DNA from: Erodium maritimum
Lineage: Eukaryota > Streptophyta > Magnoliopsida > Geraniales > Geraniaceae
Direction of reading: 5' to 3'
DNA length: 64,000 bases
Assembly: GCA_963921825.1 (NCBI GenBank)
Contig: OY997589.1
Coordinates: forward strand, 20,295,735 to 20,359,734
Of this stretch, positions 1 through 11,452 are shown one piece after another. Under the pieces are notes generated by a model that had not been told where the DNA came from, did not search any database, and saw only the letters and a program-made list of their open reading frames with translations. Position 1 is the stretch's first letter; the number at the start of each line of letters is the position of its first letter. The position numbers and the translations under genes are program-made.

Positions 1-1519
1 GGCATGGAGGGGGTGGAGTGGGCTGCGGCCCTGACCAGTAGGGGAGCTGCTGCTGTGGGTGCTGGGCCCAGTTCGGCGGCCCAGCCCAGACGTATTGTTG
101 TCCATTCCACTAAGCAGAAGGTGGGCCGACCCAAGTCTGTGGTGGCTGAGATGGCCACCCACTTGCAGGAGCCCGAGAGGAGGAACGGGTTGGGCCTCGG
201 GAGCTTTTGGCCTGCGGACGACGACCACGTGATTGATCACGGCTCCGAGTGGAATTTCTAGCAGAACCTCGATCAAATGACTCCCGAGAAACAGGTCCAG
301 TTGCCTGAACATGAAGAGCAGAGTTGGACAATGAGGAAGCAGCGGCAGATTACTTCAATTTACGGGTCTCTTCTAACACAAGCCGCGACCGTGCTTTATA
401 AAACGGGGGAAGTGGGTTACTCTGCTGTATGAGAGTAGAAACATTGTCATACTGTTCTGATAGGCCCGCAACTAGCTGCAGGACTAACCGATTATTGGTC
501 ACCGGAGCACCCATATCAGTTAATTGATCTGCAATTTGTTTCAGCTCTTGACAATAGCTAGATACATTAGCATAATTTTCCAGTTTAACAGCAGAAAATT
601 GCTGTTCGAGATACACCGTACGAGAGTGTTTATTGTCCTGAAAGATGAGCCGGAGAGAATTCAAGGCTTGTGCAGCAGTACAATCCGTAGAAATAATGGT
701 TTGCAGAAGATCATTAGAGATTGTACCGTATATCCATTGGAGTACTGTGGCATCAAGACAATCCCAAGTGTCATTTGGAATGTTCGAGTGAGAAGAAATC
801 GAAGAACCGGATGCAGCAGAGTTGACTGGCGGAGAGCCGGAGCTCGGGGCAGCAGGAGGTGCGTCCGGATCAACCGTCGTGTCAGTGACTTCAGTGCCCT
901 AAGTTGTCTGCGACTCTGTGACCGCAGCTAGTTCCTCGGACTAGGCAGCAGTAGGCGAGCTGGAGTGCAGTGCAGTGGCCGATAATATGTGATGTAGAAC
1001 ACGATTCACCCGATAGTGAATCTTAAATAACTCGCCCCATGATGAATAGGACCCCTTATATATCTCCTGAGTGATAGGAATGGCACTTCGAATGTTGGAC
1101 ACCATGAGGGCTGGGTAAAGACGAGGACCGGCCATTCTCGTGATGAAGCTGCAGAGATTAGTGAAGAAGCAAGGGGAGATCGCAAACTGGTTTTTGCGAT
1201 GTGAGTCTGCTGCGAACTTGAAGATGGGCAACTGACTTGCAGTAATCGCAGAAAGGGAAGAGCTGCGATTAGGAAGACGCAGAAAGAATGATGCGATTAG
1301 GATTAGAAGAATTTAGATTGAGCGGAAGAGTGAAGAGGGTAATCGAGATTAGGGTTTTGATACCATGAAGGCTTTTGGGATTTAAACCGTGATTGTATAT
1401 TTATCTTGCTTGTGTATTTGTACAGAGCTTACAAAAAAGGTAAAGCTATTTAAAATACAAACAGAATATAATCAAGAGTTTTGAGTTAATTCAAACTCAT
1501 AACAATCATATCTCTAACA
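1..1519 (-). mobile_element. Ty1/copia LTR retrotransposon fossil, 5' part
   Basis: The minus strand reads, in order, a short LTR (1366-1519), a primer binding site matching initiator-methionine tRNA (TGGTATCAA at 1357-1365), a leader, and gag-like coding sequence from about 1231 to 350. The gag stretch at 350-664 has the features of the copia UBN2-type gag: SYCQELKQIADQL, a following LVLQLVAGL and the SEQYDNVSTLIQQ segment. The element runs off the left edge, so pol and the 3' LTR are not seen. It is broken by several interruptions and is treated as a fossil. It abuts unrelated sequence at 1520. Family assignment rests on the gag pattern, the PBS and the small LTR. Confidence 0.75.
1366..1519 (-). 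repeat. 5' LTR of the copia fossil
   Basis: On the minus strand this 154-bp block starts TGTTAGAGATATGA and ends TTCA, directly followed by the TGGTATCAA primer binding site. TG...CA ends plus an adjacent PBS define it as a 5' LTR. It is short for copia LTRs but within their range. The partner LTR lies outside the window. Confidence 0.7.
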
Positions 1520-2205
1520 GTAACGACTCAGATTCAAGAACGATCTCGGTGGGAGAAGATGACAACAACTACAACTCAGATGATGAAGAGCAGAATCGGG
1601 GATATACCAAAATCCTCTCTCAATCAAGAAAGGAGATTCAAGCACAAAAAGTTCATAAACGCTTCAATAATATCCCAAATGAGCAAAGGATTAGACTCAA
1701 GTCGTTAAAGAGGGACCTACAACTAAATCAAATCCATAAGCAACTACAAAGGAGTGATGCTCAAGCGAATAAGCTCACATCTGTGATTATATTTGCCTTA
1801 GAGCTCCATCAATAAGCAAAGAAACATGAAACTTTCCTCCGCCAGGTTTTGAATCTGTCATCCCAAAAAGAGCTTCGAAACGACCTTCAAACCCTTAAAC
1901 ATCCAAGAAACTTCTTAGCAAAGCTTTCAGTCATAACGATAAGGTATCCAAGCATGTTTCTTTTTTTCATAATATACCATTGCAGACTACAACCTTTTGG
2001 CTTGAAGAACTTTTTAGACCAACGGGAGGAGTCTTCAAAGTTATTGTCCCCGTACAACCAAATAGTAAAGAGAGAAAATTATGCTTTGTGCACTTCATAG
2101 ACAATCACTATCTACAAGAAGCTATTCAAAATTTCTCAAGATCTATTATTCTAAATTTCACATTATTTATCATAGAGGCTTGGAAAATTAAGAATTCTTC
2201 ACATC
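1520..2205 (+). other. Unrecognised region with short acidic/charged ORFs
   Basis: Two plus-strand ORFs lie here, 1549-1815 (88 codons, opening MGEDDNNYNSDDEEQ, then rich in Lys/Gln/Arg) and 1980-2222 (80 codons). Codon use is AT-rich and the first ORF is strongly hydrophilic, possibly helical. Neither matches a family I recognise. The second ORF runs into the CACTA end at 2206, so its last codons are transposon-derived. The stretch may be a piece of an older decayed element. No function is proposed. Confidence 0.3.
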
Positions 2206-2455
2206 CACTACAAGGGAAATAAACCTCTACGATGACCTTTTACCGTCGCAGAGGTTAGCCATTGCGTCGCAGAGGTACCTCCTCTAACTTCTACGACACC
2301 ATAAGACCGAGTCGTACTAATTTGAACAAAATCCACCTCTACGACTACATTGGTGACGTCGTAGAGGTTACGTGTCCTCTGCGACATCATATATGTTGTC
2401 GTAGAGGACACACCACCTCTACGACTATATACATACCGTCGTAGAGGAATAATTA
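2206..2455. repeat. CACTA terminus with subterminal repeats
   Basis: After the CACTA terminus the motif CCTCTACGAC, or its complement GTCGTAGAGG, recurs in both orientations about ten times up to 2447, with variants such as GTCGCAGAGG. Arrays of short direct and inverted subterminal repeats are the known transposase-binding architecture of CACTA elements. The three bases before the terminus are ATC, the expected size of a CACTA target duplication, but the partner copy was not found. Confidence 0.8.
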
Positions 2456-2863
2456 GGTCTAAAAATATGAGACTTTATTCCATTATCACATATGGACATT
2501 AATTCGTCGTAGAAGTGCACTTCATAATTTTAAAAAAATATCATGCAAACGTGGACCCGAACATGCATAACCTGCATAATATATCAAACATGCATCCAAA
2601 TAGCGCATCTAAATATCACTTTTATCTACAAATATCCAACAAACAAGTAGTTATATGTGCTAAAATGTTCATCCTAGCCTAAATCTCGATCCACCCAAAC
2701 AGTCTTTATCGGGGTTGTCCTTACCTGGGGTGTCCTTACCCAAAGCGTCTTCAAGTGCACGTTGTTTTGTTGCCGAGATAACTCCTTGTAAAAGTTTTAG
2801 ATAGGCATGTAACTGCTTTAGTGACGCTTCCACCTCCGTGTTCCTCTATGCCAGCTGCTCAAC

Positions 2864-3091
2864 CTATACCCTCATCTGTTGCTCCAAATCCTCTTTGGCC
2901 TTGGTCAACTGTTCATTCTCTTCTCCAATTTGGTTCGCCAGTCGTTCATTCTCTTCCCTAAGTTGGTTCTCCACATCCTCCTTCACTCGCGCCCGCACTC
3001 TCTCTGCTATTTCTTGAAAGACTTCGACGGAAGCAGGTGGTCGAGGAATACGCCATTGACTTCGGCGTTGGGAGGACGACTCTCTTACCAA
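2864..3091 (-). pseudogene. C-terminal coiled-coil remnant of CACTA transposase
   Basis: An open stretch of about 75 codons contains EIAERVRARVKEDVENQL followed by heptad-rich LREENERLANQIGEENEQL, a clear coiled coil. Plant Ptta/En/Spm transposases usually end in such a Glu/Gln/Leu-rich coiled coil, and this lies between the core fragments and the terminal repeat in the right orientation. The LTR element at 3145 cuts it off from the rest of the gene. Alternative: an unrelated coiled-coil fragment. Assignment by position and composition rather than by motif. Confidence 0.5.
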
Positions 3092-3144
3092 TCTTGGTTG
3101 TTGGCTGCCTTTCCTCTCTTTGTTCAGCTTGGGAGCTAATCCCT

Positions 3145-6100
3145 AGTCACGCCCCAAATCTGGTTTTGCCCAGACTCGAGACGTGACTAAAGATTTATAG
3201 TAAAACAAAAAAAAATGAAATAAAATAAAGTTTCCAAATGATGAAAATCCTTCAAAATGTAAAGAGTCACAGCTCAAACGGTAAAACATAATACCCAACA
3301 TAAAAGAATACACGTCTCTAAAACTAGCTAAACCCTCAAGCTCCCAAGCTCCGAGAGTCCGGCTAATACTGCTCCCGCTCAATACCTGAAATACCAAAGA
3401 CAGGAGGGGTGAGCTTACGCTCAGTAGGGAAAATGCATAACCAGGTCCCCTTTTAGTTTAATGAACATGAGATCACAATTTCATTCAAATCTTAATAAAA
3501 CGAGAAACCAAACTGATGATGAAATACGGAAGCAACCCGAATGTTTACAATTTCAAAGAGCCAATAATGATTGTAGGAAAATAAGAGAATCAAAGCATTT
3601 CTTAACTACTCAATATAAGATCGAACGTTCAAGTAATGTCGTGGGACATGAAGTCGCCACCCTCCGATCCACAATATTCGTTGTGTCATGTTGGATTTTC
3701 CCTCGGTCCAGAGGAGACGCATAACGTCGCAAAGACGTATAACATCGAGAATACCGGAAACATCCCTAGGAGGGCGTATATCATCGGGATTCTCGGAAAC
3801 GTATCCAAAGGACCATATGTCATCGGGACAAGTAGAATAATGGCGTGGGACATGTAGTCACCACCCTCCGATTCACAATACTCGTTGTGTCATGTCGGAT
3901 TTTCCCTCGGTCCAGAGGAGACGCATAACGTCGCAAAGACGTATAACATCGAGAATACCGGAAACATCCCTAGGAGGGCGCATATCATCGGGATTCTCAG
4001 AAACGTATCCAAAGGACCATATGTCATAGGGAACCAAGTAGTGCTCCCGTAGGACGCGCACACTTGGGTGAAACCGATGTAACCATCTCTCATAACGCAA
4101 TCCAACCAACTGCCCCGTAGGGTCCAATAACCAATGCTCTCAGGCTCCAATAATCAATCCTCATAATATCCATTAACCAATGCCCTCAGGCTCCGATAAT
4201 CAATCCTCAGAATAACCAGTAACCAATGTCGTCAGGCTCCAATACTCAACCAATAACTCACAGTATCTGCCAAACTCCAACCACCACAACGGCACCGGAT
4301 TACCCCCCCCCCCCCGGTGTAGTACAGAATCGAACAGACAAACATTCAAGAACATAAATAAGGGAAACACACCATAACTTATCCACCAATCAACAATTCT
4401 CGAATCACACTTCCATCACAACACACAAACGCATTCACTTAATCCTCAATCTTAGAAGTACACACGTTCATCAATACACACCACACGAGATTCATACCCA
4501 CAATTACCATTACCGTCATACTTACCTGTCACGAACCAACGGTGCATCGATCACCTGATTGTACCCTTTGGCACAACCAGTCATACTCGATCATCCGTTC
4601 AAACAAACAATTAATCACCACTCAATCAATCGACAAATCATTCAACCATTCAAGTTCAATCATTCAACATTCAAGCATGCGTTCGATCTAGTTTCATTAG
4701 ACTCTTGATTATCCTACTAACTAGCAACCAAGCCTGTGAACATAGCACACAACTAATCCGAGAGCTCAACATAGCCTCTCTACCAGAAATTCGATTCCCA
4801 AGTATCGAAAGCAAGTTACGCTAGCGATTCACATCCTAAGCATACTTACTAGACACGTTCGTTTATTAGTAAATGAAATACATTTATTCTAGTTATTCAC
4901 ATCCTATATGCAATTCTAGGATCTTTCCGATTACATTAACCTAATAGGCACACTAGTAATGTGATACTCGAGTAGTTAGTACTTTCCCCACCTCGTGGTC
5001 TTCCTCTAATAATACTCTGCTGAAAAGTGGAATAGTCTCTCCTCCGTTCTTCACACGGGTTCCGGAGTGGTCTTCGTCTTCTCGGGCGAAGTCCAAGCTC
5101 TGGGTTTTTAACAGTTAAACTTACAATCAGAAAGGTGCAGTACAAAATAAGATCAACACGTTGCCTTTTTAAACTCGAACGGGATAAAAGCGGGATTACG
5201 ACGAATCGGGTCAGAGCACCCGAACCCCAAACACGGAACCCGGTGCACGGGTTTCGAGGCACGATTCTTGAGACATGGGTTTCGAGGCACGATTCCCGAG
5301 GTCTGGTTCATCGTTCCACTTCTAGTCCGTTCCGAGTCTGATTAATAACAGTTCGGTTATTCAAGTCTTGACATTCCAGGTTCGAACCAAGGTCCCAAAT
5401 ACGATCCTTTTTACTTTAAACCAGTTTTTGTTTTTAAAACCTTTTTCCATTATTTCTTTAATTAAATTTGATTTTCGAACCCTTTAGTTTCGACCTTTTC
5501 TATCCAAACCAGTCCAGATCCAAAAAGAAGGTTCGAGAACGCTAGAACGAAGAAGAAAAAGGGTTTGGGATTTGTGTCCGGCCGACCACCGGCAGAGATG
5601 CCGGAGGTCAAAGCCCCACGGTGGTAGAGACGCTCACCGTATGGGAAAGAGGCGGCTGAGCGATGGAGGACGGTCGTGGGGGCGGTGAGCACAGCGAGCT
5701 TCTTCTCGCTTCAGATCTGGACGAACCCGACGGTTCTGTCCCGGATCTGAGCACGTCGTCGAGCTCCTCGGCTCTGGTCGTGCACGGCGGTGGTGAGGCC
5801 TCGGCTACACGCGTCGAGGATGAAGGTGGTCGGGGATGAGCGAGCTCGGGACGAGAAGAGGTGAGGTAGAGAGGGACGGCGACAGCGAGACTGGACGGAG
5901 AAGGAGGAAGGGGTGTGAGGTCTTGCGGAACTGGTCGAATATGGTGAGGGGAGGAAGGTAAAGACAGAGGAACGGAGGTCGGGGTTAGTGGACGGAGATG
6001 AGGGAGGAGATGAAGGAGAGTGGTGGAGGTGAAGGTCGCAGTGGTCGGTCGTGGTTTGAGGAGAGAGGAGGACGGGATCTGGTTCAGAGAGAGAGGAAGG

Positions 6101-6492
6101 GCGAGGCCGGAGACGTGGCCGGAGCTGGGAGACGTGGGCGGTCGCGCGAGAGAAGTAGGAGGGAGAAAGAGTCGGGGTTGAGAGGTTGGGGACGATGCTG
6201 CGATGGTGAGGGAGATGGGCTGCGCGAGAAATGGGAAGAAGGGGAATCTGAACGAAACCCTAAAAATTTGGGTTAAATAGCTGAGCGTTTGGGCCGGTCA
6301 AAATCTTGGGCCCGGGCTACGGATCGGGCCTGGTCCGCCCGGCCCAGCCCAAATTGTTTCCCTGTTTTTTTTTCTTTTCTTTTCTTTCCCCTTTTTCCAT
6401 TTTTTTTGCAATCGATCCAATAATCGAATCGCTCCCCAACTCGACGACGTTCTCAACGATAAATTGTCGAAATCAAATTTCAGATTTTTACA
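3145..6492 (-). repeat. 3' LTR of gag-only element
   Basis: 3.35-kb LTR, collinear with 11453-14827 throughout. On the plus strand its left end reads gtcacgcccc and its right end ttttaca, the complement of TGTAAAA...GGGGCGTGAC. It holds a tandem duplication of about 204 bp (units starting near 3639 and 3842), a poly-C tract near 4303-4317 and a GA/CT-biased segment near 5990-6250. Such long LTRs are typical of some plant Ty3/gypsy lineages. Confidence 0.88.
3636..4030. repeat. Tandem duplication (about 204 bp) inside the LTR
   Basis: The block beginning gtgggacatgaagtcgcc and ending ggaccatatgtcat occurs twice in a row here, and the same doublet is present in the other LTR at 11945-12340. 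The related LTR at 32190-35269 has a single unit (from about 32650), so the duplication arose in this sublineage before the last transposition. Confidence 0.8.
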
Positions 6493-8837
6493 GTCTACCC
6501 CCTTAAAGGAATTTTGTCCCCGAAATTTAAAATGAACGCGTCCTTTTGATCTTTCCTCAGGGAACGTTCGCTCAAAACTCACAAGCGAGGGATCCGCGGT
6601 CCACTTCCGTATTTTGGGAACACGTGTAAGCTGCTAGGTAGCGGCTCTAGTCATGCCTGAAGTTCTCAAACTGTACGATAATTTGCGGGGCCAACTTGCC
6701 TCTGTCGCGGTCGAACCGCTAAAGGTCCTTCTTAGGCTCAATCTCAGAAATACGCGATCACCGACGGTACAACTCAAAAGGTCGAATTCGTATTTCTGCA
6801 GAACTCTTCTATCGACTCTGTGCGGTCTTTAACCGTTCCCGAAACAACGCGATCTTCACTGGATCGCGCTTCACTAGCTCATGCTAGTTACTTAAACGTC
6901 ACACTCAGCGGTGCAAAACCGTCTTACTCAAATATTTCCAAAAACAACTTGCAACGTCTCACCAACTCAAGAAATACTGAGTAACAACACAAGCCGAAAA
7001 CATCTAAACACTTAAGAAAACTAGGTAATGGCCTAGCTAACCCATACCGGAATTTCCATTGGCACAAGTATCCTGCCGGTACCCTCTACAAGTCAAACAA
7101 GGTCGGAACCACACGCCAACGTTACTTTTCAACTTCCTCCTTAGTGATCGCTACGGGGATTAATCCCAACAGAACTCAAATACTAACAAGTCAAGACCGA
7201 CCACAAACACATTACAAGGAAGCAATACACAAAGCCTTCATCAAAACAATAGATTTCTCTAACATTGCGGGGTCAGGAACAACTACTCGTTCAACACATC
7301 TAGAGGAAAGGTGGGCGTACCTCAAACAAGGAAATAACACAATTTACCGATAACTTAGTCGAAAGGTGGCCTGCCTCAAAGCATACCACAATTAAAGGCT
7401 CATGCCATACCAAGCATGGCACATTTGTCCAAATAAAACAATAGGTCACACCTGGTAAATCCTTTCAAGGTTCTCAACCTGGTAACGATTCAACCATACA
7501 ACAAGTTTCACAATCCTAGATCAAGGAAAAACCATCAATACTCAACTGCGATCGATCACGAGGGTTATCCAACCTGCTACAAATCTCTTACTGTTGACAC
7601 TTGTTCGCATACTATCAAACGACCAACTCATAAGTTGTTTTATCCGAGTCATCACCATAGTGAGTCCACAACAAGTGTTGAAATCTCGAGAGTTCGAACG
7701 GTCTTTTGGGGTACCTTGCGCGTAAATTTTCAAACGTCTTTCAAATAACTTAGGACCAGTCACTGGTCAACTCTAAATTGTCAAAGTGCTCTGCTTGGCA
7801 CCAAAACTCGACCTACCACGCGATGCTTCGTGCGGTGACCTCTTGTTACGGGCATGTAAGCTTGTGGTGGTCGCCCTCTGCTATCTGTTGCCGGATTTCA
7901 ACGTGAGGTTCTCTCACTTATATGGCGTAACCTTAAGGTTATGCTTAGTCCTCGCGGGACGTTAGCGTTCGTTCTCCTCTTGCTGACAAAGGTACACCTT
8001 GGTACTCGGTTCGCGTTTTCCGCTTTCTGCTCCGATGAGAGTGTTGTATGATGTCTTTGTAACTCTCGGTGCTATCTATAGGTTCAGTGTGGCGCGAAGG
8101 GTGCGACTCTTGTAATGCGTCTTCTTGCTGTTGTGCGACACGAGCTCTTTCCTTGATCCGCTACATGCTCCGGTCTTGGTGTCGTCATTGTAGCCGTCTT
8201 CTCCTGGAGCTTGTCGCGTCGGTTCAACTTGATGTGGTCCAGCTTCCGGTGGTCTTCGTTCCTCCTTAGTGTTCCGTTCCGCTCCTCCTTGAAGTCGTGA
8301 TGCATTCTCTTCGGCGATACGCTCGGACAGGTCCTTCGTCCTTCTGACTCTTCGGGTTGCCATTCGTTCGGTCCACTCTGCTGGCGTGAATCTTCATGAT
8401 CCAAGGTTGTTGGCGTCATCTCTGGTCTCGGGTTAACTCCACTATTGACTTCGTGAATTAGCGGTAACCTTAATTGTTCCGGTAACCTAAATTTTTAGCG
8501 GGGGTAGAAGAAGTAGGAGATCACGACTCCTGTGGGCTATGGGTCCACCATGCTTCCGTTGCGCTACTCTGATCTTATCGTCGCTCGGTCATCTCCGGTG
8601 ACCGGTCGGACCGTATATTGGTCAAGGCTGTAGCCCTTCACTGCTCGGACATTCGCTGCTGATGGCATTCGATGAACGCCTGATGTCTCACCAATCGGTC
8701 CTTAAAAATCGATTTGCACTCTCGAAGAAACAAAAGGACTTTCGGTACGACAAGGTCTATTGCTCCACTTTCAAGCTCATATCGACACTAGTCGGTACTA
8801 CCACACCTATAGACGGTGTAATAAGGTACGGGTGGGC
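6493..8837 (-). other. Post-gag interior of the gag-only element
   Basis: This 2.3-kb stretch lies between gag and the polypurine tract. Minus-strand open stretches of 73 to 111 codons occur (7542-7763, 8076-8419), the latter very rich in Arg, Glu, Lys and Thr. None shows protease DTG, reverse transcriptase YxDD, RNase H or integrase HHCC/DDE signatures. It may be a non-coding tail typical of non-autonomous elements, or host sequence taken up by the element. I see no further feature. Confidence 0.5.
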
Positions 8838-10070
8838 TTAACAGTTTTTAAAAAAAACGTTCCAACATAAAGTAACCACGAAACAACAACACCCAAAAGT
8901 AAAACTCACGTGTCTGCAAATACAAAGCCCAAAGTCTAAGAGATAAACAAGTGCCCTAAGCGATCTCATGATCGTAAGCAAGCCCCTCAACTCGGGGTCC
9001 AATACTCGCGTACGCCCTGCTCTGCCGAGTCGGAGGTCTTCCACTCGGTAGTGGTGGAAAGATCTGCTGCTGCGGGGCTCTCGACTGGTGTCCCTGGTCT
9101 GATGCTCCCGACGCCTGACGCGGAGCTCGTGGAGGCTGAACCTGATGTTGTGCCTGTCGTGGTCGTCCAGGTGGTGCCTGACGAGTTTGCGCCTGTTGAG
9201 GCCTCGGCGCGGACGCTCCTCCAACTGGCTCCGGGAAAGAAAAGACAAGGTGCCCCTATCGACCACACCGGTAGCATGCTCTCTCCTCAATCTGTTTTGG
9301 TCGCTGCACGGGTCCTCCTCCAACCCAGTCGTAGCACATGGTGGAGAGGTGTCCAAGTCTGCCGCAGTGGGAGCACGTCGGCTCTCCACCTGCGACGGGG
9401 CAATGTATCATCAAATGTCCGACCTGGTCGCAAATACGACATCGTCGTGTGACGTCCCTCGGGCAGTCTCGGCTCCGATGGTCTGACTGATAGCAAAAGT
9501 AACAAAAGGGTGGTCGTCTTGACGCGGTGGGTCAAGCTGACGCCGCCGACTCGTACTGTCGTGCCCTACCATGAGTCTGGGGTCGGAAGAACCCTGAGGT
9601 CCTCTGCCTCCGTGAACCATGGACCTCTGTCGGTCCTAAGAAGAGGTCCTGTCTCGGCCTCCTCTCCCGAGCTCTGACTGCGGGAACCTGATCCACAAAT
9701 GTAGGGTGGAGTCCTCTCCTCAAATTGTCTGTCGTGGTGGGTCTCGGTCGGCACCATCTCTGGTGAAGAGTGGTACAAGGGTGCCACTCTCGACTCGTGC
9801 ATCGAGGTCGACATCTCTCCCTGATGCAGTTCTAGGAACTGCTGGAACTCGAGACGTAAAACTCCATCTCGTACCTACTCGCGATACCACTCACGGTATG
9901 CTCCTCCCTCCAGCAGGATCATCGTTGAAGCTACTCTCACATGGTTCCCAACGAAATCACCCTGAGCATCCACTGCCCCTTCCTGCTCAGAAACAGGTGT
10001 CTGACTCGTACCCCCAGCTGGGCGTCTCCTGGTACCCCTCGGAATGTAACTACGAGGCATGATGTACACC
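8838..10070 (-). pseudogene. Gag remnant of the gag-only element
   Basis: Collinear with the long gag ORF at 29405-30838: both open with an RSYIPRGTR/RSYVSRGTR-type start, have a central gag domain region and a Pro/Arg/Gln-rich tail. Gag would form the virus-like particle of the element. This copy is broken by several interruptions and is a fossil. Plus-strand ORFs across the same interval (for example 9051-9486) are antisense shadows caused by its high GC content. Confidence 0.7.
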
Positions 10071-10679
10071 CGCTACACGGATAAAATACATGCTCAGTTT
10101 CCCAGTTTAGAACAAACGGTTCGATCAACACACAAGGACGTTCACGCGCATCCCACAAGGGTCGAATAAGGATCAATAGTACTTAGGATCAGTAGATATA
10201 TAATACTTAAATAAGGGTAGACAAAACCGCACCTCAGTGCGTCTCATAACAGTAATCAGTAGTCTACGCAAAACACACAACCTTCACAAAAGGAACAGTC
10301 TCAAATCGTTCACACAATCACAAGGCAAGAGGCAAACTCCTCGATCGGTCATCTTCCCAACGCATGGGATCAAGAATCGTAACACTATCAATTTCATAAA
10401 TTCTTAGTCTTTCTTTCTTTTTCACAGTTTCTCACTCCTTTAACTCGTATCATAACATCCATGTCGATCTCACGTCGTTACAACCCGATTCAGGCGTCCC
10501 CGAATCTCGTTGTAGCCACTTGACATCCTCTTATCACGCTCGACTACAGTGGCGCCCCTTAGTAAGCCCGTGATAGTACAAACACTTCCGTTCTATCGAA
10601 ATTTCGACATGACCTATTCGTATTTTCCACTAACCATCCGCCTAGCGGGACATTTACCAATCAATTTCATAAGATTATT

Positions 10680-11030
10680 AGTACGCGGAGTTCTCATGCT
10701 CGGCCAAGTACACAACACAATTAAGACACAGAGTTCTCATGCTCTTCAAAGTAAACAACACAATCAATAAACGGAGTTCTCGTGCTCCTCGAAGTTCTCA
10801 ATATACGGAGTTCTTGTGCTCCCCAAAGTTCTCAATACAACCGGTATGCGGAGTTCTCGTGCTCCCAAAATTCTCAATACCATCGGTATGCGGAGTGCTA
10901 GTGCTCCCAAATACCACGGGGTTCTCGTGCCCCACCAAAATTCTCAACACAATCGGTATACGGGGTACTCGTGCCCCACCATAATTCTCAATACAATCGA
11001 TACATGGAGTTCTCGTGCTCCAGAATAGTG
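10680..11030. repeat. Degenerate tandem repeats in the element leader
   Basis: Units of roughly 40-50 bp around the core ggagttctcgtgctcc, with spacers like aaattctcaatacaatcgg, repeat about eight times. The same core motif occurs in the leader of the second element (28390-28490 and 31480-31580). It lies between PBS and gag, where packaging or dimerisation signals of LTR elements commonly sit; that role is inference. Confidence 0.65.
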
Positions 11031-11439
11031 GTCACTTAAACAAGTCAACAATTGAATGAGACCATACTTCAACTTGAAAATTTTAGAAACGAGCCATCAA
11101 AATGGCAACACCACCAACAATTGGCCTACTTTACAATGAATGCATAGCGGGTCGATCATTGCCCGTTAATCCAATTCCGATCTCAACCGTTCGGCTTCAC
11201 CGATCACTAGGGAGAGGATACCAATCAAGCAATGCAATCATTGTAGTGTAAAAGATTCAACTTAAACAACATTGAAGCAATTCACGACTCGTGTCGTTCA
11301 CACTCTCCGCATCAATGTTTCCAAATTGCGTCACTGAGTGTCACGACTTAGACTTCCTAACTCTACCCACCTAATTGACGTGCGGTCCGAGGTTTTGAAA
11401 ACAAGTTCAGAGTAAAAACTGTTTCAAATGTAACCAGGC

Positions 11440-11452
11440 TCTGATACCAAAT
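11440..11452 (-). promoter_or_regulatory. Primer binding site (initiator tRNA-Met)
   Basis: The complement reads TGGTATCAGAGCC immediately inside the 5' LTR, the standard initiator-methionine tRNA primer site of plant LTR elements. It fixes the element's orientation as minus strand. The same site lies at 32177-32188 in the second element and again at 29090-29100 next to a 24-bp LTR remnant. Confidence 0.9.

Noticed and set aside
4-331. ORFs at the left edge
   Set aside because: They overlap the copia fossil on the opposite strand and show no motif; chance frames in GC-rich sequence.
4303-4317. Poly-C tract as a regulatory site
   Set aside because: The tract varies in length between the two LTRs (longer near 12615-12634), so it is a simple repeat prone to slippage or assembly error.
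5998-6276. Glu/Arg/Gly-rich 92-codon ORF in the LTR (also at 14329-14607)
   Set aside because: Purine-rich LTR segment repeated in both LTRs; low-complexity composition with no sign of selection.
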